Counted from the stretch's first letter, positions 8,207 to 16,518 are shown. The stretch: DNA of 64,000 nucleotides from Paracidovorax oryzae ATCC 19882 (GCF_000687165.1 NZ_JMKU01000017.1:62001-126000), one strand, 5' to 3'. Made by a program: numbers and translations. Notes: generated by a model not told the origin, from the letters alone.

Positions 8207-9020
8207 AGAGGATTGCCACGAGGGCGCAGAGCCCGAACCACTGGAAGGCGTAGCCATGGTGCCTGGCGACCCCGGCATCGACCGCCGGCCAGTCGCGCAG
8301 CAGCGGACCTTCGGGCCCGCCCGTCTCGATCACCGTGAGGGGGGCGAGCCGCTGCAGCCCCGTCTCGGCGCGGTAGGCCGCCAGGTCGAGATTCTGCCGG
8401 ATGCGGGAAGACCCCTCGCCGCCTGCGGCGGAAGCTGGCCCGCCGGGCTCGTAGAGCCGCGAAGGCGCTGCCGCGACGCGGCCGCGCACTTCGACATCTT
8501 CCGCAGGCGCCGGCACCTCGGGCAGACGCGTGCGGTCCTGGAAATCGCGCGGCACCCATCCGCGCTGCACGAGTACCACGGCCCCCTCGGCTCCCGGCGA
8601 GGTGAGCTGCAGGGGCGTGAGGACGAAGAACCCGGGACGGCCCTGCATCTGCCGGTTGTCGAGGAAGACCGTATCGCGGGGAAGCCATCGGCCCCGGAGC
8701 ACCGCCGGACGGTGCACGAGGGGGTTGCCGCCCGGCATGCCGGCAGCGCCATCCTCGGCGGGTGCCTTCGCGCCCGCTCCCGCGGGGCCAGAGACGGGCG
8801 GCAGCGAAGCCAGGGCCGTGGCGAGCACGGGCGGCATCGCCTGCCGTGCATCGACCATGGCCTGCCAGGCCTGCTTCTCCGCCGCGCGCGAGAGCTGCCA
8901 GCGGCCGAGTGCCGCGGTGGCGGCCATGGTGGCGACGGCGGCAGCGGTGATGCACCAGAAGCGCCAGTCCGGGCGGAGACCCCTGGCGCCATCGGTGCGC
9001 TTGCGGATAATGGGCTGCAT
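8142..9020 (-). CDS. SURF1 family cytochrome oxidase assembly protein
   Basis: Helps insert heme A into subunit I of cytochrome c oxidase. From the ATG at 9020 the product is 292 residues, with the two-helix SURF1 layout: one span near residues 20-40 followed by LGRWQLSRAAEK, a periplasmic domain with VFLDNRQMQGRPGFFVLTPL and VLVQRGWVPRDF, and a last span near residues 250-275 preceded by HHGYAFQWFGL. The reading frame stays open upstream to 9164, but conserved sequence begins at about 9020. The start codon overlaps by two bases the start of the oppositely oriented DUF2909 gene, so its promoter must lie inside that gene. Confidence 0.88.
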   Translation of the reverse strand: MQPIIRKRTDGARGLRPDWRFWCITAAAVATMAATAALGRWQLSRAAEKQAWQAMVDARQAMPPVLATALASLPPVSGPAGAGAKAPAEDGAAGMPGGNPLVHRPAVLRGRWLPRDTVFLDNRQMQGRPGFFVLTPLQLTSPGAEGAVVLVQRGWVPRDFQDRTRLPEVPAPAEDVEVRGRVAAAPSRLYEPGGPASAAGGEGSSRIRQNLDLAAYRAETGLQRLAPLTVIETGGPEGPLLRDWPAVDAGVARHHGYAFQWFGLCALVAILYVWFQIVRRFIRPGRQPAPPA

Positions 9021-9240
9021 GAAATACGTCGTGGTGCTGGCCTTCCTGGCCATTCTGGCGAGCCTCGCATCGGCGCTTTTCTTCATGATGCGCACGGGGC
9101 GGGACGACGCCCGCCGCGGCAGGCACATGGCCCGGGCGCTCGCGGTACGGGTGGGGCTGTCCATTCTGCTCTTCCTCTGCCTGCTCGCGGCATGGAAGCT
9201 GGGCTACATCCAGCCCACGGGCCTGCCCGTCGGGCGCTAG
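9019..9240 (+). CDS. Twin transmembrane protein, DUF2909 family
   Basis: A 73-residue protein with two membrane helices: MKYVVVLAFLAILASLASAL at the N-terminus and SILLFLCLLAAWKLGYI at the C-terminus, joined by an Arg-rich loop (RTGRDDARRGRHMARAL). This matches the small DUF2909 twin-transmembrane proteins that sit beside oxidase genes in beta-proteobacteria. Its function is unknown, with a role in oxidase assembly inferred from context. It is the only plus-strand gene inside the oxidase cluster, convergent with ctaE and divergent from SURF1 with overlapping start codons. Confidence 0.8.
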   Translation: MKYVVVLAFLAILASLASALFFMMRTGRDDARRGRHMARALAVRVGLSILLFLCLLAAWKLGYIQPTGLPVGR

Positions 9241-9278
9241 GAGCGGCTCCGAAGCCCCTCCCCCACCGCCCCGGATGC

Positions 9279-9301
9279 AAAAAAGCGCCCGGGGGCGCTT
9301 T
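9279..9301. terminator. Bidirectional terminator between DUF2909 and ctaE
   Basis: An inverted repeat GCGCCC...GGGCGC (9285-9298) has six A on its left and three T on its right. Read on the minus strand it is a stem followed by six T, a strong terminator for the ctaC-ctaE transcript; for the plus-strand DUF2909 gene it is weaker. Confidence 0.8.
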
Positions 9302-9322
9302 CCTGCCGGTGCGCGTGCCGGC

Positions 9323-10207
9323 TCAGAGCCAGTACACCAGCACGTACAGGCCCAGCCACACCACGTCCACGAAGTGCCAGTACCAGGCGGCGCCCTCGAA
9401 GCCGAAGTGGCGCTCGGCGGTGAAATGGCCCTTCTGCAGCCGCAGCGTGATGAACAGCAGCATCAGCATGCCCACGAAGACGTGGAAGCCGTGGAAGCCC
9501 GTCAGCATGAAGAACGTGGAGCCGAAGACGCCGGAGCTGAGCTTGAGGTTCAGCTCGGTGTAGAGGTGGAAGTACTCGTAGCCCTGCACGCAGAGGAACA
9601 CGAAGCCGAGCACCACGGTGACCCACATGAAGCCGATGGCGCGTGCGCGGTGGCTTTCGCGCAGGGCATGGTGGGCGATGGTGAGGGTGACGCCCGAGGT
9701 CAGCAGCAGCGCGGTGTTGATGGTGGGCAGCCAGAAGGGGCCCACGGTCTGGAAGGGCTCGACGATGCCGGCGGGCGAGGCCGTGGCGCCAGCGGCCATG
9801 CTGGGCCACACGGCCTTGAAGTCGGGCCAGAGCAGCGCGTTGTCGAGGCTGCCCAGCGCCGGCACGGAATGCGAGCGCGCCCACCACAGGGCGGTGAAGA
9901 AGGCGCCGAAGAACATCACTTCGGAGAAGATGAACCAGCTCATGCTCCAGCGGTACGAGAGGTCGATCTTGCGGCTGTAGAGGCCGCCCTCGCTTTCGCG
10001 GGCCGCATCGCGGAACCACTGGTAGAGCACGAACAGCCACCAGGCGAGGCCGAAGAACAGCGAATACTTGCCCCAATCGTGGCCGTTGACCCACTGGCCC
10101 GCGCCGAGGATCACGAAGAAGAGGCCCGCGGCGGCCATGGCCGGATGGCGCGACTCGGCGGGAACGTAGTAGTACGGCGTGGTGCCCTGGGGGGTGGATG
10201 CACTCAT
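9323..10207 (-). CDS. ctaE: Cytochrome c oxidase subunit III
   Basis: Structural subunit of the aa3 oxidase that stabilises subunit I and the proton path. The 294-residue protein has seven membrane spans. Family motifs include SWFIFSEVMFFGAFF near residue 90, containing the conserved membrane Glu, TINTALLLTSGVTLT near 165, and YEYFHLYTELNLKLSSGVFGS followed by FFMLTGFHGFHVFVG near 235, where His and Glu residues line the subunit interface. The C-terminus YWHFVDVVWLGLYVLVYWL is canonical. It is the last gene of the ctaC-ctaE run on this strand, closed by the terminator that follows. Confidence 0.96.
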   Translation of the reverse strand: MSASTPQGTTPYYYVPAESRHPAMAAAGLFFVILGAGQWVNGHDWGKYSLFFGLAWWLFVLYQWFRDAARESEGGLYSRKIDLSYRWSMSWFIFSEVMFFGAFFTALWWARSHSVPALGSLDNALLWPDFKAVWPSMAAGATASPAGIVEPFQTVGPFWLPTINTALLLTSGVTLTIAHHALRESHRARAIGFMWVTVVLGFVFLCVQGYEYFHLYTELNLKLSSGVFGSTFFMLTGFHGFHVFVGMLMLLFITLRLQKGHFTAERHFGFEGAAWYWHFVDVVWLGLYVLVYWL

Positions 10208-10268
10208 GGCTGGCTCCTGTCTCTTTCCTTCTTGTCGTCTTTCGTCTTCTCGGGATCGGACCGGGCGG

Positions 10269-10496
10269 CTACACCACCCAGTTCACAACGGCGATGAGGC
10301 CGGCCACCAGCAGCACGACGGCCACGAGGCCGACCGCGATGATGTGCAGCGGGTTGATGCGCTCGGTGTCCTGCCGGTACTCGTCGCCCTTGCGGATGCC
10401 CAGCAGCGACCATGCCACGGCGCGTACCGTGCGCCACAGCGAGCCGGGGCGCGCGGCTGGCGAGGCGTGGCGGGGTTCGTGGCGCGATCCCGTCAT
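10269..10496 (-). CDS. Small membrane protein, DUF2970 family
   Basis: A 75-residue protein with a basic N-terminus, the family signature RTVRAVAWSLLGIRKGDEY (residues 22-40) and one C-terminal membrane span. The ATG overlaps the ctaG stop by four bases, and ctaE begins 61 bases after its own stop. DUF2970 proteins are found between ctaG and ctaE in many beta-proteobacteria. No biochemical role is established; a structural or assembly role in the oxidase is inferred from position. Confidence 0.85.
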   Translation of the reverse strand: MTGSRHEPRHASPAARPGSLWRTVRAVAWSLLGIRKGDEYRQDTERINPLHIIAVGLVAVVLLVAGLIAVVNWVV

Positions 10497-11110
10497 GAGC
10501 CGGCCTCCGGGCGGGCCTGCGGCGCTGCGGACACGGTAGCGGGCGCCGGTGGCGTCTTGCCGCCGACCTCGAAGAACGTATAGGACAGCGTGATCGTGGT
10601 CACGTCCCTGGGCAGGCGCGGATCGACCACGAAGGCCACCGGCCATTCGCGTTTCTCGCCGGGCTCTAGCGTGTACTGGTTGAAGCAGAAGCACTCGAGC
10701 TTGTTGAAGTGCGCCGCCGCCTGCCGGGGCGCGTAGCTCGGGATGGCCTGGGCCGCCATGCGGCGGTTCTGCACGTTCTGGAATTCGTACATCACGGTGG
10801 TGAGCTCGCCCGGATGCACCTGGACGGAGGAGCGGGCGGGCTTGAAGTCCCACGGGCCGCGCGCGTTGGCATCGAACTCGACCGTGATCGTGCGGCTGGT
10901 GTCCACCTGCGTGTTCGCGGGCAGCTTCACGTCGCGGCCTGCCACGCCGTTGCCCGGCACCTGCCGTTCCGACAGCGAGAGGATGTTGATGCCCGTGATT
11001 TCGCAGATGTGCTTGTAGATGGGGATGAGGACGTAGCCGAACGCGAACATGCCGGCCGAGATCACGGCCAGCTTGCCCACCATCTTGAAGTTCTCGCGGC
11101 GGCGGCTCAT
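10493..11110 (-). CDS. ctaG: Cytochrome c oxidase assembly protein CtaG/Cox11
   Basis: Inserts copper into the CuB site of subunit I. The 205-residue protein has one N-terminal membrane helix (about residues 10-32) and a periplasmic immunoglobulin-like domain with the copper-binding motif ECFCFNQ (C140 and C142). A third family Cys, C36 in HICEITG, follows the helix. The frame is open upstream to 11152, but MSRRRENFKM at 11110 fits the family N-terminus. It overlaps the following DUF2970 gene by four bases. The C-terminal tail after TFFEVGG is an Ala/Pro-rich extension. Confidence 0.94.
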   Translation of the reverse strand: MSRRRENFKMVGKLAVISAGMFAFGYVLIPIYKHICEITGINILSLSERQVPGNGVAGRDVKLPANTQVDTSRTITVEFDANARGPWDFKPARSSVQVHPGELTTVMYEFQNVQNRRMAAQAIPSYAPRQAAAHFNKLECFCFNQYTLEPGEKREWPVAFVVDPRLPRDVTTITLSYTFFEVGGKTPPAPATVSAAPQARPEAGS

Positions 11111-11206
11111 CGGACCCCTTCCTCCTGCGGCACGATCCGCACGGCGCAGCAACCCGCCACGGTTTCACCCGTCCGATGGCCGCGGAGCAGGCCACGCCAG
11201 CAGACC

Positions 11207-11280
11207 CCGTGGAACCGGCTTCGCCGGGCCACGGGCGCCGACCCCCTGGAGGGGGAAGGCGCGCAGCGACTCAGGGGGTG
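11207..11280. repeat. Intergenic palindromic repeat between ctaG and the small assembly gene
   Basis: Two hairpins stand side by side. The first has CCGTGG and CCGGC pairing with GCCGG and CCACGG (11207-11234). The second has CCCCC pairing with GGGGG (11242-11255), followed by a GCGCGCAGCGACTC segment and GGGGG again at 11274-11278. From memory this resembles a dispersed intergenic repeat of Comamonadaceae genomes. It lies within the oxidase transcript and may affect its stability or partial termination. Confidence 0.5.
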
Positions 11281-11282
11281 CC

Positions 11283-11393
11283 TCATAGTCTCCAGGCCAT
11301 CTTGACCATGAAACCGATGAAGAAGGCCACGGCGATGGAGGCCAGGATGATGGCCATGCGCAGGTTGGCCTTCTTCTGCTCGGGTGTCGCCAT
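11283..11393 (-). CDS. Cytochrome oxidase small assembly protein
   Basis: A 36-residue protein: a charged N-terminus (MATPEQKKANLRM) followed by one membrane helix (AIILASIAVAFFIGFMVKM). It sits 30 bases after ctaD on the same strand, in the position where the short cytochrome oxidase assembly protein of beta-proteobacteria is found. It is shorter than usual gene-calling limits. Length, hydrophobicity pattern and position all agree, so I regard it as real. Confidence 0.75.
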   Translation of the reverse strand: MATPEQKKANLRMAIILASIAVAFFIGFMVKMAWRL

Positions 11394-11423
11394 GTCGTGC
11401 GCGCTCCTTCCTGGCCTGTGCGG

Positions 11424-13067
11424 TCAGCCGATCACGCGGGTGGCGGATGCGTCGAGCCTGGGCGGAGTCTCGTAGGTGTGGAACGGCGCCGGGGACGGCA
11501 CTTCCCATTCCAGGCCCTCGGCGGCCTCCCACGGGCGCTGGGGCGCGGGCTCGCCCTTGCCGCGCATCGCGGGCAGCACGACGGCGAGGAAGAAATACAC
11601 CTGCATCAGCCCGAAGCCGAAGGCGCCGATGGAGGCCACCATGTTGAAGTCGGCGAACTGCATGGGGTAGTCGGCATAGCGGCGCGGCATGCCGGCCAGG
11701 CCCAGGAAGTGCATCGGGAAGAAGGTGATGTTGAAGGTGATGAGCGAGCCCCAGAAGTGGATCTGGCCGCGCCGCTCCGAATACATCACGCCCGTCCACT
11801 TAGGGGCCCAGTAGTAGTAGGCCGCGAACATGGAGAACAGCGAGCCGGCCACCAGCACGTAGTGGAAGTGGGCCACGACGTAGTAGGTATCCTGCAGCTG
11901 GATGTCGATGGGCGCCATCGACAGGATGAGGCCGGTGAAGCCGCCCATGGTGAACACGAAGATGAAGCCCACGGCGAACAGCATGGGCGTCTCGAAGGTC
12001 ATGGAGCCGCGCCACATGGTGGCGATCCAGTTGAAGATCTTCACGGCCGTGGGCACGGAGATCAGCATGGTGGCGTACATGAAGAACAGCTGGCCCGTGA
12101 CCGGCATGCCCGTGGTGAACATGTGGTGCGCCCATACGATGAACGACAGGATGGCGATGGACGAGGTGGCATACACCATGGAGGCGTAGCCGAAGAGCTT
12201 CTTGCGGCTGAAGGCCGGCACGATCTGGCTGATGATGCCGAAGGCCGGCAGGATCATGATGTACACCTCGGGGTGGCCGAAGAACCAGAAGATGTGCTGG
12301 TACATCACCGGGTCGCCGCCGCCTGCCGGGTTGAAGAAGCTGGTGCCGAAGTGGCGGTCGGTCAGCGTCATGGTGATGGCGCCGGCCAGCACGGGCATCA
12401 CGGCGATCAGCAGGTAGGCGGTGATGAGCCAGGTCCAGCAGAACATGGGCATCTTCATGAGCGTCATGCCCGGCGCGCGCATGTTCAGGATGGTCACGAT
12501 GATGTTGATCGAGCCCATGATGGACGAGGCGCCCAGGATGTGCATGGCGAAGATGCCGGCGTCCATCGACGGGCCCATCTGCAGCGTGAGCGGCGCATAG
12601 AGCGTCCAGCCCGCGGCGGGCGCGCCGCCGGGCATGAAGAACGAGCTGACCAGCATCAGCGCGGCCGGGATCATCAGCCAGAAGCTGAAGTTGTTCATGC
12701 GCGCGAAGGCCATGTCGGACGCGCCGATCTGCAGCGGGATCATCCAGTTCGCGAAGCCCACGAAGGCCGGCATGATGGCGCCGAACACCATGATGAGGCC
12801 GTGCATGGTGGTGAGCTGGTTGAAGAGCTCGGGGTTCACGATCTGCAGGCCGGGCTGGAACAGCTCGGCGCGGATCAGCAGCGCCAGGATGCCGCCGATC
12901 ATCAGCATGGTGAACGAGAACAGCAGGTACAGCGTGCCGATGTCCTTGTGGTTGGTGGCGAACACCCAGCGGCGCCAGCCCGTGGGGCCGTGGTGTCCAT
13001 GGTCGTGGTCGTGGCTGCCGTGGTCGTGGCCGGCGGCATGCCCGGTGGGGTCGAGAACTGCGCTCAT
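11424..13067 (-). CDS. ctaD: Cytochrome c oxidase subunit I
   Basis: Catalytic heme-copper subunit that reduces oxygen with heme a, heme a3 and CuB and pumps protons. The 547-residue protein has twelve membrane spans. Key sequences are FNQLTTMHGLIMVFGAIMP (a heme a ligand His), FFGHPEVYIMILP (CuB His cross-linked to Tyr), WAHHMFTTG (two CuB His) and YYVVAHFHYVLV (heme a3 and heme a His). The N-terminal 30 residues are unusual, with eight His among Gly and Asp before the conserved GWRRWVFATNHKDIG. It follows ctaC after 27 bases. The glutamate of HPEV places it with A-type oxidases. Confidence 0.97.
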   Translation of the reverse strand: MSAVLDPTGHAAGHDHGSHDHDHGHHGPTGWRRWVFATNHKDIGTLYLLFSFTMLMIGGILALLIRAELFQPGLQIVNPELFNQLTTMHGLIMVFGAIMPAFVGFANWMIPLQIGASDMAFARMNNFSFWLMIPAALMLVSSFFMPGGAPAAGWTLYAPLTLQMGPSMDAGIFAMHILGASSIMGSINIIVTILNMRAPGMTLMKMPMFCWTWLITAYLLIAVMPVLAGAITMTLTDRHFGTSFFNPAGGGDPVMYQHIFWFFGHPEVYIMILPAFGIISQIVPAFSRKKLFGYASMVYATSSIAILSFIVWAHHMFTTGMPVTGQLFFMYATMLISVPTAVKIFNWIATMWRGSMTFETPMLFAVGFIFVFTMGGFTGLILSMAPIDIQLQDTYYVVAHFHYVLVAGSLFSMFAAYYYWAPKWTGVMYSERRGQIHFWGSLITFNITFFPMHFLGLAGMPRRYADYPMQFADFNMVASIGAFGFGLMQVYFFLAVVLPAMRGKGEPAPQRPWEAAEGLEWEVPSPAPFHTYETPPRLDASATRVIG

Positions 13068-13094
13068 GTCGGGTTCCTCAATGCTTTAGCTGTC

Positions 13095-14267
13095 TCACTT
13101 GCCACGCTGGGCCACGATTTCCGAGGGCTGGACGATCTGGCCGGTCTTGTTGGACCAGGCGTTCTTCGTGTAGCTGACCACGGCCGCGAGGTCGGTGTCG
13201 CTCAGCTGCGCCCAGGAGGGCATGGCGCCGCCGGCCGCGCCCTTGAGCACGATGTGGATCTGCTTGGTATGGTCTTCGTCCTTGACGATGGCCGAGCCGT
13301 CGAGCGGCTTGATGGGGCCGGCGCCCTTGCCGTTGGGCTGGTGGCAGGCGGCGCAGTTGGCGGCATACACCTTCTCGCCGCGGGCCACGATGTCGGTCAG
13401 CGTCCAGACCTTGTTGGGATCGTCGGCCTTGGCGGCGGCCTTCTTCTTCTCGGCGGCGACCCACTGGGTGTAGTCGGCGGCGGAGAGCACCTTCACGTGG
13501 ATGGGCATGTAGGCGTGCTCCTTGCCGCAGAGCTCGGCGCACTGGCCGTAGTAGTCGCCGACCTTGTCGGCGCGGAACCAGGTGTCGCGCACGAAGCCGG
13601 GGATCGCGTCCTGCTTGATGCCGAAGGCCGGCACCATGAACGAATGGATGACGTCGTTGGCGGTGGTGATCACGCGCACCTTCTTGCCCACGGGCACGAC
13701 GAGGGGGTTGTCCACCTTGAGCAGGTAGTCCGGCGGCGCGTCGGCGACCTTGCCGCTGTCGGAGAGCCGGCGGTGGCTGCTGTCGAGCGTGGAGATGTAG
13801 GCCAGGCCCTGGCCCTCGCCGTTGATGTAGTCGTAGCCCCACTTCCACTGGTAGCCGGTGACCTTCACCGTGAGGTCGGCGTTGGTGGTGTCCTTCTGGG
13901 CCACGAGCACCTTGGTGGCAGGCAGGGCCATGAGGATCACGATGATGAAGGGGACGATGGTCCAGATGACCTCGACCGTGACGGACTCGTGGAAGTTGGC
14001 GGGCTTGGCGCCCTGCGACTTGCGGTGCTTCCAGATGGAATAGAACATCACCGAGAACACGCCCACGAAGATCAGCGTGCAGATGACGAGCATCATCCAG
14101 TGCAGGAAATGCTGCTCCTCGGCGATGCGCGTGACCGGGGGCGCAAGATTGAGCTGGCGCACGGCCGGGCCGCCGGGGAGGTCCTGCACCGCGTGCGCAG
14201 CGCCCCCCACCCATGCTCCGCACAGCAGCAGCAACGAAGGCAGCGGGTTGGAAATGCTTTTCTTCAT
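13095..14267 (-). CDS. ctaC: Cytochrome c oxidase subunit II with fused cytochrome c domain
   Basis: Receives electrons through the CuA centre. The 390-residue precursor has a signal peptide (cleavage near AAHA), two membrane spans at about residues 57-78 and 98-120, and a cupredoxin domain with CuA ligands H208, C243, C247, H251 and M254 in GQCAELCGKEHAYM. A C-terminal cytochrome c domain carries the heme motif CAACH (305-309) and a probable Met ligand in GGAMPSW. This is the caa3-like subunit II architecture. The ATG at 14267 is preferred over an in-frame GTG at 14276. It is first in the ctaC-ctaD-small-ctaG-DUF2970-ctaE transcript. Confidence 0.96.
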   Translation of the reverse strand: MKKSISNPLPSLLLLCGAWVGGAAHAVQDLPGGPAVRQLNLAPPVTRIAEEQHFLHWMMLVICTLIFVGVFSVMFYSIWKHRKSQGAKPANFHESVTVEVIWTIVPFIIVILMALPATKVLVAQKDTTNADLTVKVTGYQWKWGYDYINGEGQGLAYISTLDSSHRRLSDSGKVADAPPDYLLKVDNPLVVPVGKKVRVITTANDVIHSFMVPAFGIKQDAIPGFVRDTWFRADKVGDYYGQCAELCGKEHAYMPIHVKVLSAADYTQWVAAEKKKAAAKADDPNKVWTLTDIVARGEKVYAANCAACHQPNGKGAGPIKPLDGSAIVKDEDHTKQIHIVLKGAAGGAMPSWAQLSDTDLAAVVSYTKNAWSNKTGQIVQPSEIVAQRGK

Positions 14268-14807
14268 AGTTCTCACTTCTCAGCCTCAATGAACCCTTTT
14301 CCCCGGGTGCGCCCGCGTGGGTCGGGCGGCGCCCGGGGGCATGCGGATTCCGACAGCCGGGGCGCGGCGGCCCCCGGCCGCGGTGCCCCGGGTTCCGCAT
14401 GAACCCGGCGTGATCGAATGCGCGGTGCCGGCAGCGCCGCGCGGGTGTCTCTCTCCTGTCCCTGCATGCACCGGCCCGCCACCCCGAAAGGCGGCCAGCC
14501 GTGCATGGCGCAGCATGCCGTCCCCGTGTCGCGATTGCAATAGCGCAGGCGCCATCCGCGGCCCGGCCCAGTACAAACCATGAGAAGGAAGGAGGCGGCC
14601 GTGCGACAGGTCGGCCGGGCCATGGCGCGCGAAGGCGCCACGCACTCGGGCAGGCGCGCGGCGCGGGGTGCTCAGGCCCGTGCATGCTGCGCACGGGCTG
14701 GCCAGGCCCCATAGCCCGTAAATTGTAGCTTGCGGTGGATTCAGGCCACTGGCCGTAGCCGTCCGGGAAAACCCGCCGCACGGCGCGGCGCCGGGCCGGG
14801 CCCGCCC
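14268..14807 (-). promoter_or_regulatory. Long leader/promoter region of the oxidase operon
   Basis: About 540 bases without a convincing gene between the methyltransferase and ctaC. TACAAT on the minus strand (14722-14727) is a good -10, but no convincing -35 is seen. Use of it would give a 5-prime leader of about 450 bases. The leader is very GC-rich with several short inverted repeats, and a minus-strand open frame (14641-14273) has atypical composition and no family motifs. A closer promoter may have been missed. Confidence 0.4.
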
Positions 14808-15725
14808 TCAGGGCCCGGGCGGGCGCCCCTGGCGCAGCATGGCGCGCATGTCCTGCAGCGAGACCGCGCTGCTCTCGCTCATCTTGAGCCGCGGCGCGGG
14901 CTTGAAGGCATGGCCGTAGATGATCTCGAAGGTGAGCGCGAGCTGTCCCCCGTTGTCGGGGCTGGCGAGGCGATCGGCCAGCGCCCGCTCGAGCCGGTCG
15001 CGCCAGGCGCGGCCCCGCAGCGCGGGAAAGCGCGCGGGATGGAAGTTGCGGCCGAGTTCGCGCAGTTCCTGCAGCAGCCGCGCGGGCGTGGCGAAGGTCA
15101 GGGTGATGCGCTCCATGTCCATCACCGGCTCCGCGAAGCCCTGCTGGACCAGCATGTCGCCCCAGTCGTGCATGTCGGTCATGGCGTGCCCCGCGGGCGG
15201 CCATCCCAGGGCCGCGTGGAGCGCGTGCAGCTCGCGCACGGTGTCGGGCCCCAGGCAGGAGAACATCAGGTAGCCGTCCACGGCCAGCGCGCGGTGCCAG
15301 CGGGCGATCAGCGCCTGTGGATCGGCCGAGAGGTGCAGCGCCATGTTGGCCCAGAGCATCTGCACGCCGCCGTCCGGGGGCAGGCCGAACCGCGGGGCGC
15401 CGGACGCCCAGCGCCCCGGGCTCCACCAGGGCCGCGCGAGCGCCTCGCGCGCCGCCGTCAGGTGCCGCGGCGCGGTCTCGGCGATCCACGCCACGGCCCC
15501 CGGGTAGCGGCGGGCCACCAGCCCGTGCCCCTGCAGGCCGCCGCGCACCGGGTCCCAGTCGGCCCAGGCCGCGGGTGCCTGCCGGATCCACTGCAGCCGG
15601 TCTTCCATGCGGCGCGCGACCTCTTCGTGCAGCCAAGGGGAGGCAGCGGGCGCGGCCGCATGCCAGCGCGCTGCGGCGGCCGGGTCGATGGTGGGGGGAA
15701 GCTGGCGGTCGGGGGGCGCGGACAT
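14808..15725 (-). CDS. SAM-dependent methyltransferase, BioC-like
   Basis: A 305-residue class I methyltransferase-like protein. The N-terminal half contains RRMEDRLQWIRQAP, a BioC signature, then LWANMALHLSADPQALIARWHRAL near residue 130 and GYLMFSCLGPDTVRELHALH near residue 160, as in malonyl-ACP O-methyltransferases of biotin synthesis. The glycine motif I that usually binds SAM is poorly conserved in the segment where it should be. No other biotin genes lie nearby. It begins 44 bases from the divergent comF gene, a placement common in Burkholderiales. The function is therefore probable rather than certain. Confidence 0.7.
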   Translation of the reverse strand: MSAPPDRQLPPTIDPAAAARWHAAAPAASPWLHEEVARRMEDRLQWIRQAPAAWADWDPVRGGLQGHGLVARRYPGAVAWIAETAPRHLTAAREALARPWWSPGRWASGAPRFGLPPDGGVQMLWANMALHLSADPQALIARWHRALAVDGYLMFSCLGPDTVRELHALHAALGWPPAGHAMTDMHDWGDMLVQQGFAEPVMDMERITLTFATPARLLQELRELGRNFHPARFPALRGRAWRDRLERALADRLASPDNGGQLALTFEIIYGHAFKPAPRLKMSESSAVSLQDMRAMLRQGRPPGP

Positions 15726-15769
15726 CGGGGGCGGAGGGCGGGAAGCGGGTCGGGCAGTATATTGATGCC

Positions 15770-16486
15770 ATGTGGAAGCAGTGGTTCTCGGGGATATCGG
15801 ACGGGTTCGCCGCCGCCGTCCGTGCGGTGCCCAGCCAGTGCGCGGTCTGCCATGCTTGGCCGGCGCGCCGCGTGTGCGATGCCTGCGCCGAGCGCTTCGC
15901 CCAGCCCCGCCCCCGGTGCACGACCTGCGCCCTGCCCGTGCCCGCGGGCGTGCGCCGGTGCGGGGACTGCCTGCGCGATCCCCCGCCCCTGTCGGCCTGT
16001 GTCGCCGCGGTGGACTACGGCTATCCGTGGTCGGACGCACTGGCCGGGTTCAAATTCCACTCCGATCCCGGCTGGGCCGCCAGCCTCGCCCTGCTGGTGC
16101 GTGCGGCGCCCTGGGCCGAGCCGCTGCTCGATGCGGCGGATGCGGTGCTGCCGATACCGCTCGCGCCGGAGCGCTTGCGCGAGCGCGGCTTCAACCAGTC
16201 GGCGCTGCTGGCGGCAGCGCTGTCGCCTGGCCGCTGCGACGCGCGCACCCTGGTGCGCCTGCACGCCGCACCGGCCCAGAGCAGCCTGTCGCGCGCCGGG
16301 CGGCTGCGCAATCTGGACGGCGTCTTCGCCGTGGCGCGCGACCGTGCCGCACGGGTGCAGGGCCAACGCATCGTGCTGGTGGACGACGTGATGACCACCG
16401 GCGCGACGCTGCATGCCGCCGCCCGCGTGCTGCTGCAGGCCGGTGCCACCCGGGTGGACGCGGTGGTGCTGGCGCGCACGGCCTGA
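15770..16486 (+). CDS. comF: ComF family phosphoribosyltransferase-like protein
   Basis: A 238-residue protein of the ComF/GntX family, linked to natural transformation and DNA uptake in several bacteria. The N-terminus is a zinc-ribbon-like region with cysteine pairs (CAVC, CDAC, CTTC, CGDC between residues 22 and 67). The C-terminal phosphoribosyltransferase fold has RLRERGFNQSALL near residue 135 and the PRPP loop IVLVDDVMTTGATL near residue 202. No transformation genes are nearby. The start ATG lies 44 bases from the divergent methyltransferase start. Confidence 0.9.
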   Translation: MWKQWFSGISDGFAAAVRAVPSQCAVCHAWPARRVCDACAERFAQPRPRCTTCALPVPAGVRRCGDCLRDPPPLSACVAAVDYGYPWSDALAGFKFHSDPGWAASLALLVRAAPWAEPLLDAADAVLPIPLAPERLRERGFNQSALLAAALSPGRCDARTLVRLHAAPAQSSLSRAGRLRNLDGVFAVARDRAARVQGQRIVLVDDVMTTGATLHAAARVLLQAGATRVDAVVLARTA

Positions 16487-16518
16487 GGGCGGGAAGGGAA
16501 GGTGATGGCCGAGTCGGG

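Noticed and set aside
11397-14402. Plus-strand open frame of about 1000 codons across ctaD and ctaC
   Set aside because: It is antisense to clear oxidase subunits, and its His/Gly/Val repeats mirror the codon bias of the opposite strand.
14273-14641. Minus-strand open frame of about 122 codons just upstream of ctaC
   Set aside because: It overlaps the ctaC start region, has no family features and its composition is like non-coding GC-rich DNA.
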